Positions 11,540-22,534 of a DNA stretch of 64,000 nucleotides are shown in pieces; position 1 is the first letter of the stretch; every line of letters starts with the position of its first letter. This DNA is from Parietaria judaica (taxonomy: Eukaryota > Streptophyta > Magnoliopsida > Rosales > Urticaceae), in NCBI GenBank assembly GCA_954871525.1, contig OX940869.1:10191001-10255000 (forward strand), read 5' to 3'. A model generated the notes under the pieces. That model had not been told where the DNA came from. It ran no database searches and saw only the letters and a list, made by a program, of their open reading frames with translations. Position numbers and translations under genes: made by a program.

Positions 11540-11720
11540 TCGACAGTGTTTTCGTACTTGGTTGTGTAAGTGACTCACTCGGCATTCTCGACAGTGTCAG
11601 CGACGTATACTCGGCGTTCTCAACAGTATTGGCGATGTACGCAGTTGTTAGCGACGTATACTCGGCGTTCTCAACGGTACAAGCGATGTACGCGGTTGTT
11701 GGCGACTTATACTCGGCTGT
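11540..11720 (+). repeat. Minisatellite of about 60 bp period
   Basis: The phrase gcgacgtatactcggcgttctcaac recurs near 11600 and 11660, with a diverged copy near 11560-11590 and a partial one at 11700. It is separated by gtattggcgatgtacgcagttgtta-type spacers. Frames across it stay open because the period is close to a multiple of three; no gene is implied. Confidence 0.7.
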
Positions 11721-13381
11721 ATTCATGCTATATAAAGTTGATACGCGTTATATACATAACTAAAACTTACCGTTTACGGTTCATTTAGGGCTGGACACTC
11801 AAAGCTAAGCACAAATTAAATCATCGGGTATTTAGCAGGCAAACAAATTATTGGAAATATTCCTCCAACAAATTAAGAGCAAACAAATAGGATCCGCATA
11901 TATATATATATATAAAAAATCCAGAAGAAAAATCAATGACATTGATAGGTGATCAAGTTGTTGTAATCGATCGTTGCATTTTCCAATATAATTAGGTAAA
12001 TTAAAATATGAATATGAACAAAATAAAAAAAGATTCATTTCTAGTAAGATTTTCCAAGAGCTCCGAAAATAGAAGTAGAAAAAATAATGGACGACGCAGG
12101 TTTCCATTTCTATGTCAAGCTCTTTCTAACCTCCGTCGTACTCGTTTTGGTGCCGCTGAAAATAGTGCTAGCAGCTGCCAAGCGAGCTTTGACGCCTACT
12201 CTACCTCCGGGGCCATGGAAACTTCCGGTGATCGGAAACCTCCACCAGCTTGCTAGCTCTCTACCCCATCACGGCTTGAGAGATTTGGCCTGAAAGCACG
12301 GTGATATGATGCATTTGCAGCTCGGAGAACTACCCCACATCATCATTTCTTCGGCCGAGCTTACCAGCGAAATGCTTAGAACTCACAACGCCAACTTCTC
12401 GCAGAGGCCATTTTTCCTTGCTGCGAGATATTTCGATTTCAAAAGCGTTCTTTTCGCACCTTACGGAGATTACTGGAAGCAGCTTAGGAAGATCAGCGTG
12501 CAAGAGCTGTTGAGTGTTGCGCGTGTCTGGTCCTTCCTGTCGATCCGAGATGAAGAGATCTCTAATCTGATCAAAGATTTGCACTCGGCTGCAGGTATGT
12601 AGTACATTAAAACCTCGACAAATCAATACTCGATAAAATTAATAATGTCAATTAAATTCTACTTTTGTCCGGTCCCGACTCGGAACTAGTTAAATTTGTA
12701 AAATAATAATTTTCAAAGAAAAAAGTATAGGTCCCACTTGATATAGTATTTAATAACTTAATATATATATATATAAAAGAATAACATTACGTACTAAGTA
12801 TTGAATCACTGTGGATAAAACAATAAGTACACAACCAAATATGGAATCAGTATAAATAAATAAAAACATTACATAAAACGTATTGTAATAAGTCATCATT
12901 TTAGTATTTTATATTTATACGTAGGGTACGTATACGCTATAGCTTTGTAAATTAAACTTGTGTTCTTCTTCAATATGAAACCATTTCTATTTTTGTAATT
13001 GTGAATATGATATCCCTTGATATAACGGGATTGGTATCTAATAAAGACTTCAATATGATTGGTGTTTTCTCTAAAATCATACGGGTAATATTCTTGATAC
13101 GTGAAAAAAAGATCGTTGGCTAGTTTTGATCATTCTAGTATAATTCATACTGTATAATTTGATATGTATTAAACTATTTATAAATTAATAATTCAATGAT
13201 ATAATAAATTTTGATATAATAATTCGATGATATGATAAATTTTGATAGTGCTAACAATATTAATTTAGAGAGGTTCTACTGTATTATATACACTTTAAAT
13301 TTTGCTACTCGACTAAAGTTTCTATTTATTATTATTTATCTTATTATGAACCTCATTTATGTTATATATTTGTGGATTCTG

Positions 13382-13902
13382 TGTGAGTTTAAGCCTGACT
13401 TGTCTCAACCCCTAGCAGAGATCTCCCCACCAGAGCTTCCCCTACCAGAGAAGGGCCCGAGCAGAAATGCCCCTACCAGGAGTGCCCCCGAGCAGAAGTG
13501 ACTCCCTAGCAGATGAGCCTCAAGCAGAAATGCCCTAGGCAGAAATGGACCCTAGCAACTCTGCTAGCGATACCCGACCATAAGTCATCGGAACCCATTC
13601 TAGAAGGTGCCAAACTTGAGAAGCAAGTTTGGAAATTTGATTTGATTTGGTTTCCTGATTATGTTAGGATTCGAATGTAAATTGTAAAGATTTGATTGAG
13701 TCTATTTTAGGAAGTTTAGCTAGGGTTTCGTTTTTCTGGTCCCCTATAAATACTTGTGTTAATGTTTATTTTTTGTAACTCTTCCTTTGTAATTTTGCCT
13801 TCGACATTATTAATCAGAGAAGTTTTTTTCTCCCAAGTTCTCCTTTATTTCTTTTGATCTACGTGTGTTCTTTGGCAGATCCATTCCCATTGGGAACCAA
13901 CA
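13382..13902 (+). repeat. 5' LTR of the copia element
   Basis: 521 bp, TGTGAG...CCAACA. A cctataaatac promoter box lies near 13743-13753. The first 250 bp are rich in repeated ccctaccag/agcagaaatg motifs. Confidence 0.95.
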
Positions 13903-13903
13903 A

Positions 13904-13916
13904 TTAGTATCAGAGC
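13904..13916 (+). other. Primer-binding site of the copia element
   Basis: TTAGTATCAGAGC lies one base after the 5' LTR. It matches the usual TTGGTATCAGAGC complement of initiator tRNA-Met except for one G-to-A change. Confidence 0.8.
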
Positions 13917-13940
13917 GAAGGTGCCAAGGTGCCAAAGAAG

Positions 13941-14990
13941 ATGTCGTTACCAAGCGAGTCCACCGGAGGAGAGCTGAAGACGGCGACGAAGATCGGATCA
14001 AAGGAAGGGAATGTGACACTCCATTACCCGATGCTCACGAAGAGCAATTACTCGGTGTGGGCGTTGAAGATGCGGGTGAATCTGCAGGCGCAATGAGTCT
14101 GGGAGGCTGTAGAAGGCAGCGATGCCGAAGGGCGCAAGGAGATGATGGCACTCGCCGCCATCTACCAAGGAGTTCCGGATGATGTCCTTCTCATGATCGC
14201 CGAGAAGGATTCCGCAAAGGAGGCGTGGGCGACGCTTCGAACCATGCACATGGGCGCAGATCGCGTCAAAGATGCAAAGGTTCAAACCTTGAAGAGTGAA
14301 TTCGAGGTTCTTCGGATGAGGGACGGCGAGTCAATTGACGACTTTGCCATGAAACTCACGTCCATTACGACCGGTATCCGCTCGCTAGGAGACAAAGTGG
14401 ATTAAACCATCGTTGTCAAGAAATTCCTTAGAGCCGTGCCACACAGTTACATGCAGATCATGACATCGATTGAGCAGTTCGGCGATCTCAACACCATGAC
14501 GGTCGAGGAGGTTGTTGGTCGCCTCAAAGCCCACGAGGAGAGACTTCGGGGTTATGGTGATAGAGCAGAGGAGAAGCACCTCTTGCTCACGAATGAAGAG
14601 TGGACGGCCAGACAAAATAAAAGTGGGGGATCAGAATTTTCTTCCAGTTCTTCTGGTCGCGGACGTGGTAGAGGTCGTGGACGAGGGCGAGGTCGGAACA
14701 TGCGAGGTCGCGGCAGTGGTGCACCCCGTTAGGAAAGCACGACCAGGAGAGACAAGGGCACAGTGAAGTGCTATAATTGTCAGAAGCTCAGGCACTTTGC
14801 TTCAGAGTGCTGCAGCAGGAACCAACGCGAGGAAGTGAATCTGACGAGATTCCACGAAGACCAGCCGACATTGATGTTTGCCGAGCAGGAGGTGAGCCTG
14901 GACGGACAAGAAGACGAGGAGACAATCCTCGTAGGCGAGAGAGAGCAGACCTTCCCGGAGAGCAGGGAGCAGCCCTAGCCGGAGACTAGA
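13941..14990 (+). pseudogene. copia gag (UBN2-type) with zinc knuckle, broken
   Basis: The frame starts at ATG 13941 and follows a plant copia Gag (UBN2/DUF4219-like) with the N-terminal YSVWALKMRV block, an EAWATLRTMHMG block and a later Arg/Gly-rich tract. A retroviral-type zinc knuckle CX2CX4HX4C (about 14767-14810) follows; its usual Gly before His is Arg. The reading frame is interrupted by TGA (14094-14096), TAA (14403-14405), TAG (14730-14732) and another stop near 14977, so no complete Gag can be made. Confidence 0.85.
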
Positions 14991-15540
14991 GACCAGCGAC
15001 CAGAGAGCTCCGAGCAGAGCGCAGAGACTAGACACCAGAGACCAAAGAGCTGACTTGCTCGGAGAAGAAGACCACCGAGATGGTGTTCCTTATCGAGGAC
15101 AAAGTTATTGCGAACCTCCTCGTTGACGGAGAGCATAAAGTCTCTACCGATGTCTGGTACCTAGATAATGGCACGAACAACCACATGACAGGAGACCGAG
15201 CTAAGTTTGCCGAGCAGGAGGTGAGCCTGGACGGACAAGAAGACGAGGAGACAATCCTCGTAGGCGAGAGAGAGCAGACCTTCCCGGAGAGCAGGGAGCA
15301 GCCCTGGCCGGAGACTAGAGACCAGCGACCAGAGAGCTCCGAGCAGAGCGCAGAGACTAGACACCAGAGACCAAAGAGCTGACTTGCTCGGAGAAGAAGA
15401 CCACCGAGATGGTGTTCCTTATCGAGGACAAAGTTATTGCGAACCTCCTCGTTGACGGAGAGCATAAAGTCTCTACCGATGTCTCTGGTACCTAGATAAT
15501 GGCACGAACAACCACATGACAGGAGACCGAGCTAAGTTTG
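14881..15540 (+). repeat. Internal 329-bp tandem duplication at the gag-pol junction
   Basis: Bases 14881-15209 are repeated almost perfectly at 15210-15540. The unit contains the Glu-rich spacer and the protease start. The second copy carries a 2-bp insertion (tgtctctggtacc versus tgtctggtacc, near 15480), which shifts the frame of the downstream pol relative to the first copy. Confidence 0.95.
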
Positions 15541-18500
15541 AAGAGCTCGATGAGAATATCACGGGGAGCGTGAAATTCGGCGATGGTTCAATCGTCAAAA
15601 TTAGAAGCAGAGGGTCATTCCTGTTCGTGTGCAAGTACGGGGACCAACGCCTCATGACCCAGGTGTACTACATCCCAAAACTGAAGAGTAACATCATCAG
15701 CCTCGGACAGATGACAAAGATCGGCAAAACAGTGGTGATGTCCGGTCCCTATCTGAAGATGTGGAACATAAGTGGCAACCTGCTGATCAAGGTGAAGAGA
15801 ATGCCGAACATGTTGTACAAGATTTTCCTGGAGACAGGCCAGTCCGTCTACTTAATGGCGTCTCTAGCAGACTCTGCCTGGTTGTGGCATGTGAGACTCG
15901 GGCACGTAAACTTTTACGCGCTCAAGATGATGGGAGAGAAGGAGATGGCCTTTGGGGTTCCCAAGATTGAACACCCCAACCAGCTATGTGAATGCTGCAT
16001 GATCGCGAAACAGGCTAGAGTGCCATTTCCGATCAAGGCCAAGTTTCGAGCAGAACGACCTCTCCAACTGGTGCATGCGGACCTCTGTGGTCCAATCACC
16101 CCAGCAACTCTAGCCGGAAGCAAGTATTTCCTACTACTTATTGACGACTACAGTCGCTGGATGTGGATCTACACACTCAAGAGCCTTTGAAGCCTTCAAG
16201 AAGTTCAAGAGGCTTGTGGAGAATGGGTCAAAACAGAAGATGAAGGTTTTGAGAACAGACCGAGGTGGAGAGTTAACTTCCCAGCAGTTCGGAGAGTTCT
16301 GCGATGAGGAAGGAGTCGAGCGCCACCTGACCGCACCATACACTCCCCAACAGAACGGCGTGGTGGAGAGACGAAACCGGACAGTGATGGACACATCAAG
16401 GAGTTTGCTGAAGAGCATGCAAGTCCTGGCGAGGTTTTGGGGAGAAGCAGTTAGACACGCGGTCTATTTTCTTAACCGTTTTCCAACGAAGGCGCTAGGA
16501 GAGAGCGTACTCCCTACCAGGCGTGGTTTGGGAAGAAGCCGCACTTAGAGCACTTGAGAGTGTTTGGGTGCATCGCACATGTGAAGATTGTGGGTACCCA
16601 TCTCAAGAAGCTCGATGACAGGAGTCAATCGATGGTGTATCTTGGTGTTGAAGACGGAAGCAAGGCACACAGACTCTTTGACCCCCTACGCGGCAAGATC
16701 CAGGTGAGCAAAGATGTTGTGTTCGAAGAAGAGAAAAATGGGATTGGCGCGATGAGAACGGTGAGCCCGAGCAGAACTCATTTGAGTTTGAAGTAGAAAA
16801 AGACGTTGCCGACCAGGAAGGGCCATCAACATCCAGCTCGGGTACCCCCACCAGCTCGGGTACCCCTACCAGCTCTGGTGCCCCCACCAGTTCAGGTACC
16901 CCTACCAGCTCTGGTACCCCTACCAGAGATTCATGCCAGGGTACACCCAGGACACCCAGCCCGAGCAGAACCAGCTCGTCTAGCTCGGGAGATTCCTCGA
17001 TCAAGGATTGCCCAAGAGGATTTCGTCCCCTAGCAAAAATTTACGAAGAGATTCAGGAAGTGGAGATGAACCTTGAAGAGTTGTCCTTGTTATGCGCCGA
17101 GGAGCCGGCCAACTACCAAGAGGCAGCAAGAGAGCAGGAATGGCAGGAGGCAATGGAGAAGGAGCTGGAGTCCATAGAGAAGAACAATACATGGGAGCTC
17201 ACCGACCTGCCCAAAGGTCAGAAGCCCATTGGCTTGAAGTGGGTCTACAAACTGAAGAAGGACACCGAGAGGAATGTCCTAAAGCACAAGGAAAGACAAG
17301 TAGGTAAAGGCTACGTGCAGAAGCAAGAAGTCGTCTTCGAGGAAGTTTTTGCTCCAATAGCGAGACTGGACACGATGAGATTCATCCTAGCCCTAGCAGC
17401 TCAGATGGGAGATTCACCATATGGATGTCAAATCGACATTCTTAAATTATGACCTCAATGAAGAAGTCTACGTAAGTCAACCAGAAGGCTTTGGCGTAAA
17501 GGGCAAGGAGAAGAAGTTGTACAAGCTCTCCAAGGCTCTATACGGAGTACGTCAAGCTCCAAGGGCGTGGAATATACGCCTCGACGAGAGTTTGAAGAGT
17601 CTTGGATTCACAAAGTGCTCAAAGGAGCAGGCAATGTACACCAGGAGCAGCAGAGAAGAAGTTCTGGTCATCGGAGTGTATGTGGACGATCTGATAGTCA
17701 TTGGATCCAGCGCAGGTGGCGTAGAAGGGTTCAAGAAGCAGATGATGGCCAAATTCGAGATGAGTGACCTCGGATTACTCTCCTACTACCTCGGCATCAA
17801 GGTGGACCAGAAGAAAAACTGCATCACGCTCAAGCAGTCGGCCTACGCGACGAAGATCCTCGAGCAGTTCGAGATGGCGGATTGCAACCCGAGCAATTAC
17901 CCAATGGAGGCGAAGCTGCAGCTCGGGAAGGATGCTGAAGGAAGAGAAATGGATCCCACGGAGTACAGACAAGTGATCGGGTGCCTGAGGTATCTTACTC
18001 ACACCCGACCAGACATTTCTCATGCAGTTGGGATATTCAGTCGTTATGTGGAGAAGCCCACAAGTGCACACCACTAGGCCGTGAAGCACATCTTGCGCTA
18101 TGTGAAGGGAACGACGGACTACAGGATCCAATATGGAAGAGGCAGGGGAGCAGAAGAGCTAGTCGGCTTCACTGACAGTGATCTGGCCGGTGACATTGAT
18201 GATAGAAATAGTACCGGAGGGATGGTGGTCTACCTCAACGGGAACTTGATCACCTGGCAATCTCAGAAGCAGAAGACTGTAGCTCTATCCTCGTGTGAAG
18301 CGGAGTTTATGGAAGCAACCGCAGCAACATGTCAAACTATGTGGTTGAAGGGGATACTGAGTGAAGTGACTGAAGCCGAGCAGAAGCCAGTTACTCTCTA
18401 CGTGGAAAACAAGTCTGCAATAGCACTAATGAAGAATCCAGTGTTTAATGGTCGGAGCAAACACATAGACACTCGGCATCATCATATTCGCGATTGTGTG

Positions 18501-18646
18501 GAGAAGCGAAAGATCATCGTGGAGTTTGTCAGCACGAAGAAGCAGCGGGCAGACATACTCACCAAGGCTCTAGCAAGAGTTAAGTTCACGGAGATGAGAG
18601 AGCTGCTCGGAGTGAAGAACCTCGACCCAAGTCAAGCTTACGGGGG
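15076..18646 (+). pseudogene. copia pol: protease, integrase, reverse transcriptase, RNase H (broken)
   Basis: Domains run in copia order. The protease active-site triplet is Asp-Asn-Gly instead of Asp-Ser/Thr-Gly (near 15158-15172 and, in the duplicated copy, about 15490-15510). A GAG-pre-integrase/HHCC block (WHVRLGH ... CECCMIAKQ) lies at 15880-16030. The integrase core has HADLCGP and DDYSRW, then TDRGGE, then PQQNGVVERRNRT (16070-16390). A linker of repeated SSGTPT units (16830-16935) follows. The reverse transcriptase starts at the NNTWEL / LKWVYKLK block (about 17180) and has the YVDDL catalytic motif near 17680. RNase H has FTDSDLAGD, SSCEAEF and the ADILTKAL end. Frame changes near 16187, 16540 and 17445 and stops near 16794 and 18076 disable it. 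Confidence 0.93.
16830..16935 (+). repeat. 18-bp minisatellite within copia pol linker
   Basis: About five to six copies of a ccagctcgggtacccctac-like unit encode Ser-Ser-Gly-Thr-Pro-Thr repeats in the variable integrase-reverse transcriptase linker. Confidence 0.85.
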
Positions 18647-18650
18647 AGAA

Positions 18651-19164
18651 TGTGAATTTAAGCCTGACTTGGCTCAACCCCTAGCAGAGATCTCCCCACC
18701 AGAGCTTCCCCTACCAGAGAAGGGCCCGAGCAGAAATGCCCCTACCAGGAGTGCCCCCGGGCAGAAGTGGCTCCCTAGCAGAAGAGCCCCGAGCAGGAAT
18801 GCCCCAGGCAGAAATGAACCCAGAGCTGCTAGGGACACCCGACCAGAAGTCATCGGAACTCATTCTAGAAGGTGCCAAACTTGAGAAGCAAGTTTGGAGA
18901 TTTGATTTGGTTTCCTGATTCTGTTAGGATTCGAATGTAAATTGTAAATATTTGATTGAGTCTATTTTAGGAAGTTTAGCTAGGGTTTCGTTTTTCTGGT
19001 GCCCTATAATAAATACTTGTGTTAGTGTTTATTTTTTGTAACTCTTCCTTTGTAATTTTGCCTTCGACATTATTAATCAGAGAAGTTTTTTTCTCCCAAG
19101 TTCTGCTTTCTTTCTTTGCTCTACGTGTGTTCTTTGGCAAATTCATTCCCATTGGGAACCAACA
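18651..19164 (+). repeat. 3' LTR of the copia element
   Basis: 514 bp, TGTGAA...CCAACA, preceded directly by the polypurine tract. It differs from the 5' LTR by roughly 25 substitutions and a few small indels. Confidence 0.95.
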
Positions 19165-19809
19165 TTCTCTGTTTTATTTTGGGTATCTATTTCTTACTGG
19201 AAAAAAATAAAGGTAAGACAATCAATCCAATCGAGAAAATATTTGCGTTGACTTATGGAATAGGCAAAAGCGGCTTATGGTAAGAAATGCAAGGATCAAG
19301 AAGTTTTATTTCCTCCGCCAAGGGTGTGTTGATGCACTCTGGAGGTCTGGGTGGCGCCGAGCTATTCCCTTCCCATAAATGGCTTGAATGGATCACCGGA
19401 GAATGGATTAAAGTCGAGAAACATATGTCGATAATGGAGGTAGGTTGTTGGATGTTCTTCTGGAAGTAGGTGGTTGGATGAATCAAGTCATGGACGTAGG
19501 TTGTTGGATGTTCTTCTGGAAGGTGACTTCGCAATTCCGATGGAAACTCAAAACGTCAAAGCCGTAATAATGGTGTAGTGCGTTTATCGGATAATTATAT
19601 TTTAATCGTCATAGACACACCAAGTAGCTCGTATTAGGAAACATGAATAGTTGCATGACCAAATAGGCAACACAAACTAACAATCAGCTTCGAAAATAAT
19701 TTAAAATCATTTAATTATAGAGTAAAAATCATGGTATCTAAATACGCTGACAAATGCTTCGATTTGCTTCATGAGTTAAGGATATGTTCATTGCCGGGAG
19801 TGACAAGTC

Positions 19810-20501
19810 TGTTGGAAATAAGCCGAGTAAATGAAATTTGGTATGAGGAAAAAAATGCTCAAAAGAGCATTTACAAAAATAAGAAAAAACCGTTCAAACT
19901 GTGAATACACATTAAAATCAGATCAAAAACGTTTCAGAGCATATACAAGCTTACAAAAACGTTCACTGAGCCTTAATGCTTAAACGTTCAAAAATAGCAT
20001 TGAATATGACATTGAAGATGGCTGAACGGTTTTGATTCTGTTGATGATTTCGGATCCTCAAATTTCTCGCCCTACAAAAGAACAGTGAGCTTGGTTAGTT
20101 TCGACACACCAAAAAATTCACAAAAACACAAATATATTTTCCAGAAATTTTTCTTTCAAATCGCTTCCCTTGCTCGGCGGTTCTAATTTTCTAGGGTCTT
20201 AGAAACATGTGGGTAATAGAGGACTTACGGTTCGGTTTGCCGGAGTCTTCGATCGTACTAAGAAGACTCAGTTTGCCATTGTATCCTGGGAAGGAGACGG
20301 CCGACGATCTCAACACCACAGTGAGAGGCCGAATCTTCTTTAAGGAAAGTGTACTACATGCCTTGGCTTTCGTTTGTTTTCCTCTTCCGAGAAGCTACTC
20401 GCCATTGAAGCTCTTCAACTACAGGTTCGTTTTCTTGAACCACAAAACACAAAGTTTTTATCTCTAATAAAATATCGCAAAATGATAGTATAGATCTAAC
20501 A
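19810..20501. mobile_element. Solo LTR inside exon 3 of the P450 pseudogene
   Basis: A 692-bp insert begins TGTTGGAAATAAG and ends TCTAACA, flanked by perfect 5-bp duplications aagtc (19805-19809 and 20502-20506). Removing it rejoins the P450 exon at the position equivalent to the intact copy's AGSDTSS segment. No protein-coding domains, primer site or polypurine tract are present inside. It is a different family from the other LTRs here. Confidence 0.92.
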
Positions 20502-21085
20502 AAGTCATCAACAACTATAGAGTGGGCAATGTTAGAGTTGTCGAGAAACCATAAAACGATGGAAAAGGCTCAAGCAGAGGCGAGACGAGTGTTTGGTAGA
20601 GACGGAGATATTGACAAAACTCGCCTCCACGGATTGAAAAACTTAAAACTTATCATAAAAGAGACATATTGAGACTGCACCCTGCAGGGCCTATGTCTAT
20701 AGAGAATCCAAAGAAATGTGTGATATATGGATATGACATACCCGCCAAAACTAAAGTCATCGTCAACACTTGGGCGATCGGGAGAGACTCCAGATACTGG
20801 AGCGATCGAGAGAAGTTTTATCCCAGGAGATTCATCGACAGTTAAGCCGACTTTAAGGGGACACACTTTGAGCTCATTCCCTTTGGGGCTGGAAGAAGGA
20901 TGTGTCCGGGAGTGTCGTTTGCCATGCCTAAGATCGAGCTTTCTCTTGCCAATTTGTTGTTCCATTTCGATGGAAACCTCTCGGTGGGAGTAATGTTGAC
21001 ATGATCGAGAGTTTCGGTATGACGGTTTGACCTAAAAATGAGCTTTACTTTATTCCAGTTTCTCGCAACACTCTTATGATCGTAG

Positions 21086-21611
21086 TTGCTCTATACATGA
21101 ATATGGGTTACTCTTGTAAGGGAGCGTGGTTATCGCTTCTTGGCCGATCTAAGATGGTTTTTAGTATGCTAAGTGAACTTCGGGAGTTCTTAATTATTCA
21201 ATATATATATATATATATTCTCACATGCTTTTGGCTCCATGTGATCTTGTGTGTATTGTACATAAGTTCTTCATCAATGAAATTAATTTCATATTTGAAA
21301 TATAGTTTTTATATTTAAAATCATTGGTATGATAATATATGTATATATATATATATTTATAATATATATTACACAAGGGAAACTTCAATAAGTATGCCCG
21401 GTGGAGTAAGTGTTTTTGGAAAAATACCCGAGTTTGTTAAATTACAAAAATATTCCCCAAATCCACTTTAACCCAAGCCTAAGGTTAAACTAACCAGCCC
21501 AAAATTTCCCCACCTCTATCCTTCCCACGTTTCCTCTCTTTCCCTCTCACTTTCCCTTCCTCTCTTTCTCTGAAACACTACGACCAATCCCACATTGCCA
21601 AACCCACGCCG
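21086..21611. other. AT-rich spacer downstream of the P450 pseudogene
   Basis: Contains the decayed 3' flank of the P450 copy, short (AT)n tracts at 21200-21220 and 21330-21360, and a C/T-rich stretch at 21500-21590. No gene recognised. Confidence 0.5.
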
Positions 21612-22083
21612 ATGCAGCCCACAGTGACCGTACCCACAGCCCACGGCGAACCCACGCCGACGAAGCTCACACATCAACCGTACCCACCGCGCGCACTATC
21701 GGTCTCGCTGATACTTCGATCTCCGGGAGCTTGTCGGCTTTGTTGGGCCGGCTCGGGAAGCTGCAGACTATCTCAATCTACACCGGCGAGATTCCGGGCG
21801 AGATAGGCAATTGCTCCGAGCTCGTTAACCTGTTTCGCTATGAGAACAACCTCTCCAGCTCGATTCCGAAGAAGCTCGGGAAGCTCAAGAAGCTCGAGGA
21901 GCTCTTCATGTGGCATTAACATAACAGATAGAAGCTCACGGATTTTAGCCCTAACGTCGGCATCTCTGGGACTGTGCTTGAGCCTCCACTTGCTTGATCT
22001 CATCAGCAACAAGCTCACCGGCTCTATTCCGGTCGAGCTGGGACGGATAGAAACTTTGGAGATTGCTCTGAACCTGAGCTGCA
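21612..22083 (+). pseudogene. Leucine-rich-repeat receptor kinase fragment
   Basis: Two separated pieces of an LRR ectodomain of the RCH1/RGI-like receptor kinase type (LRR subfamily XI) are visible. The first, 21700-21918, shows SADTSISGSL, LGRLGKLQTISIYTGEIPGE and GNCSELVNLF. The second, about 21955-22080, shows LGLCLSLHLLDL and SNKLTGSIPVELG followed by ALNLSCN. The kinase domain, signal peptide and most repeats are absent, the two pieces are joined by a deletion, and the first ends in a stop. It is a gene fragment fused directly to a PPR fragment. Confidence 0.75.
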
Positions 22084-22534
22084 ACGTCGCACGCCAAGTG
22101 TTCGACGCAAGTTCCGTTAGAAATGTCGTGTCGTTTACGGCATTGATAACCGGTTATGCTTCATCGGGTCGGGTAGAGGAGGCCCGTTTGGTGTTTAGTG
22201 CAATGCCCGTGAAAGACGTGGTCGCTTGGAACGCGATGATATCGGGTTTGGCATAGAGCGGTCGGGTTGACGAAGCGATTAATGTTTTTCACGAGATGCT
22301 GCAGGACGATACGAGGCTGAACGAGAGTACCCTTGTTACCGTGCTTGCAATTTGCGCTAAGACAGGGGATTTGGAGCTCGGAAATTGGGTTCGTTGTTGG
22401 GTCGATGAAAACGGGTTTAATTTGCGCCTTAAGGTCGTTAATGGATTCGTTGATATGTCCTCAAACTGTGGAGATTTGGACATGGCTAGAGAGTTGTTTG
22501 ATGGTATGAGTGAAAGGAACGTTGTGTCATTCCA
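22084..22534 (+). pseudogene. Pentatricopeptide-repeat (PLS-type) protein fragment
   Basis: Starting right after the LRR fragment, the frame reads as consecutive PPR motifs: ARQVFDASSVRNVVSFTALI, GYASSGRVEEARLVFSAMP, KDVVAWNAMISGL, a TAG at 22255 where Gln is expected, then VDEAINVFHEML, and a second run ending RELFDGMSERNVVS. This spacing is typical of PLS-class organelle RNA-editing/processing proteins. There is no start, no targeting peptide and no E or DYW end. The frame stops where the tandem repeat array begins at 22530. Confidence 0.8.

Larger units (their letters stand above)
13382..19164 (+). mobile_element. Ty1/copia LTR retrotransposon, near full length but degenerate
   Basis: A 5.78-kb element sits in intron 1 of the P450 pseudogene. 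LTRs of 521 bp (13382-13902) and 514 bp (18651-19164) both begin TGTGA and end CCAACA. They differ at about 5 percent of positions by eye, pointing to an insertion some millions of years old. The primer-binding site at 13904-13916 (TTAGTATCAGAGC) resembles initiator tRNA-Met sites with one change. The polypurine tract is cgggggagaa (18641-18650). Flanking 5-mers are ttctg and ttctc, a target duplication with one mismatch. Gene order is gag, protease, integrase, reverse transcriptase, RNase H, which is diagnostic for copia. Several stops and frameshifts make it non-autonomous. Confidence 0.96.
12087..21085 (+). pseudogene. CYP71D-like cytochrome P450 pseudogene, broken by transposon insertions
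   Basis: This is a relic of a P450 nearly identical in exon layout to the intact copy at 26197-28501. Exon 1 (12087-12594) is 508 bp in both copies and keeps the N-terminal membrane anchor and PPGPW hinge, but codon 69 is TGA (12291-12293) where the intact copy has CGA. Intron 1 hosts a 5.8-kb copia element (13382-19164). Exon 2 (19213-19572) has lost the middle of its coding sequence and gained short duplications around 19440-19525. Exon 3 (from 19781) is cut by a solo LTR (19810-20501) just after the I-helix AGSD start, resumes at 20502, carries frameshifts and a TAA in the segment before the heme region, yet still shows the [10 protein letters not shown] heme-binding loop. It cannot make a working enzyme. 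About 160 bp upstream of the ATG is also shared with the intact copy. Confidence 0.95.

Noticed and set aside
11832..12107. 91-codon minus-strand frame upstream of the P450 pseudogene
   Set aside because: Falls in the 5' flank shared with the intact P450 copy and has no domain; it is composition-driven.
12087..12594. First exon of the left P450 copy as a possible functional gene
   Set aside because: TGA at codon 69, a deleted exon 2 and an LTR in exon 3; only relic status is supported.
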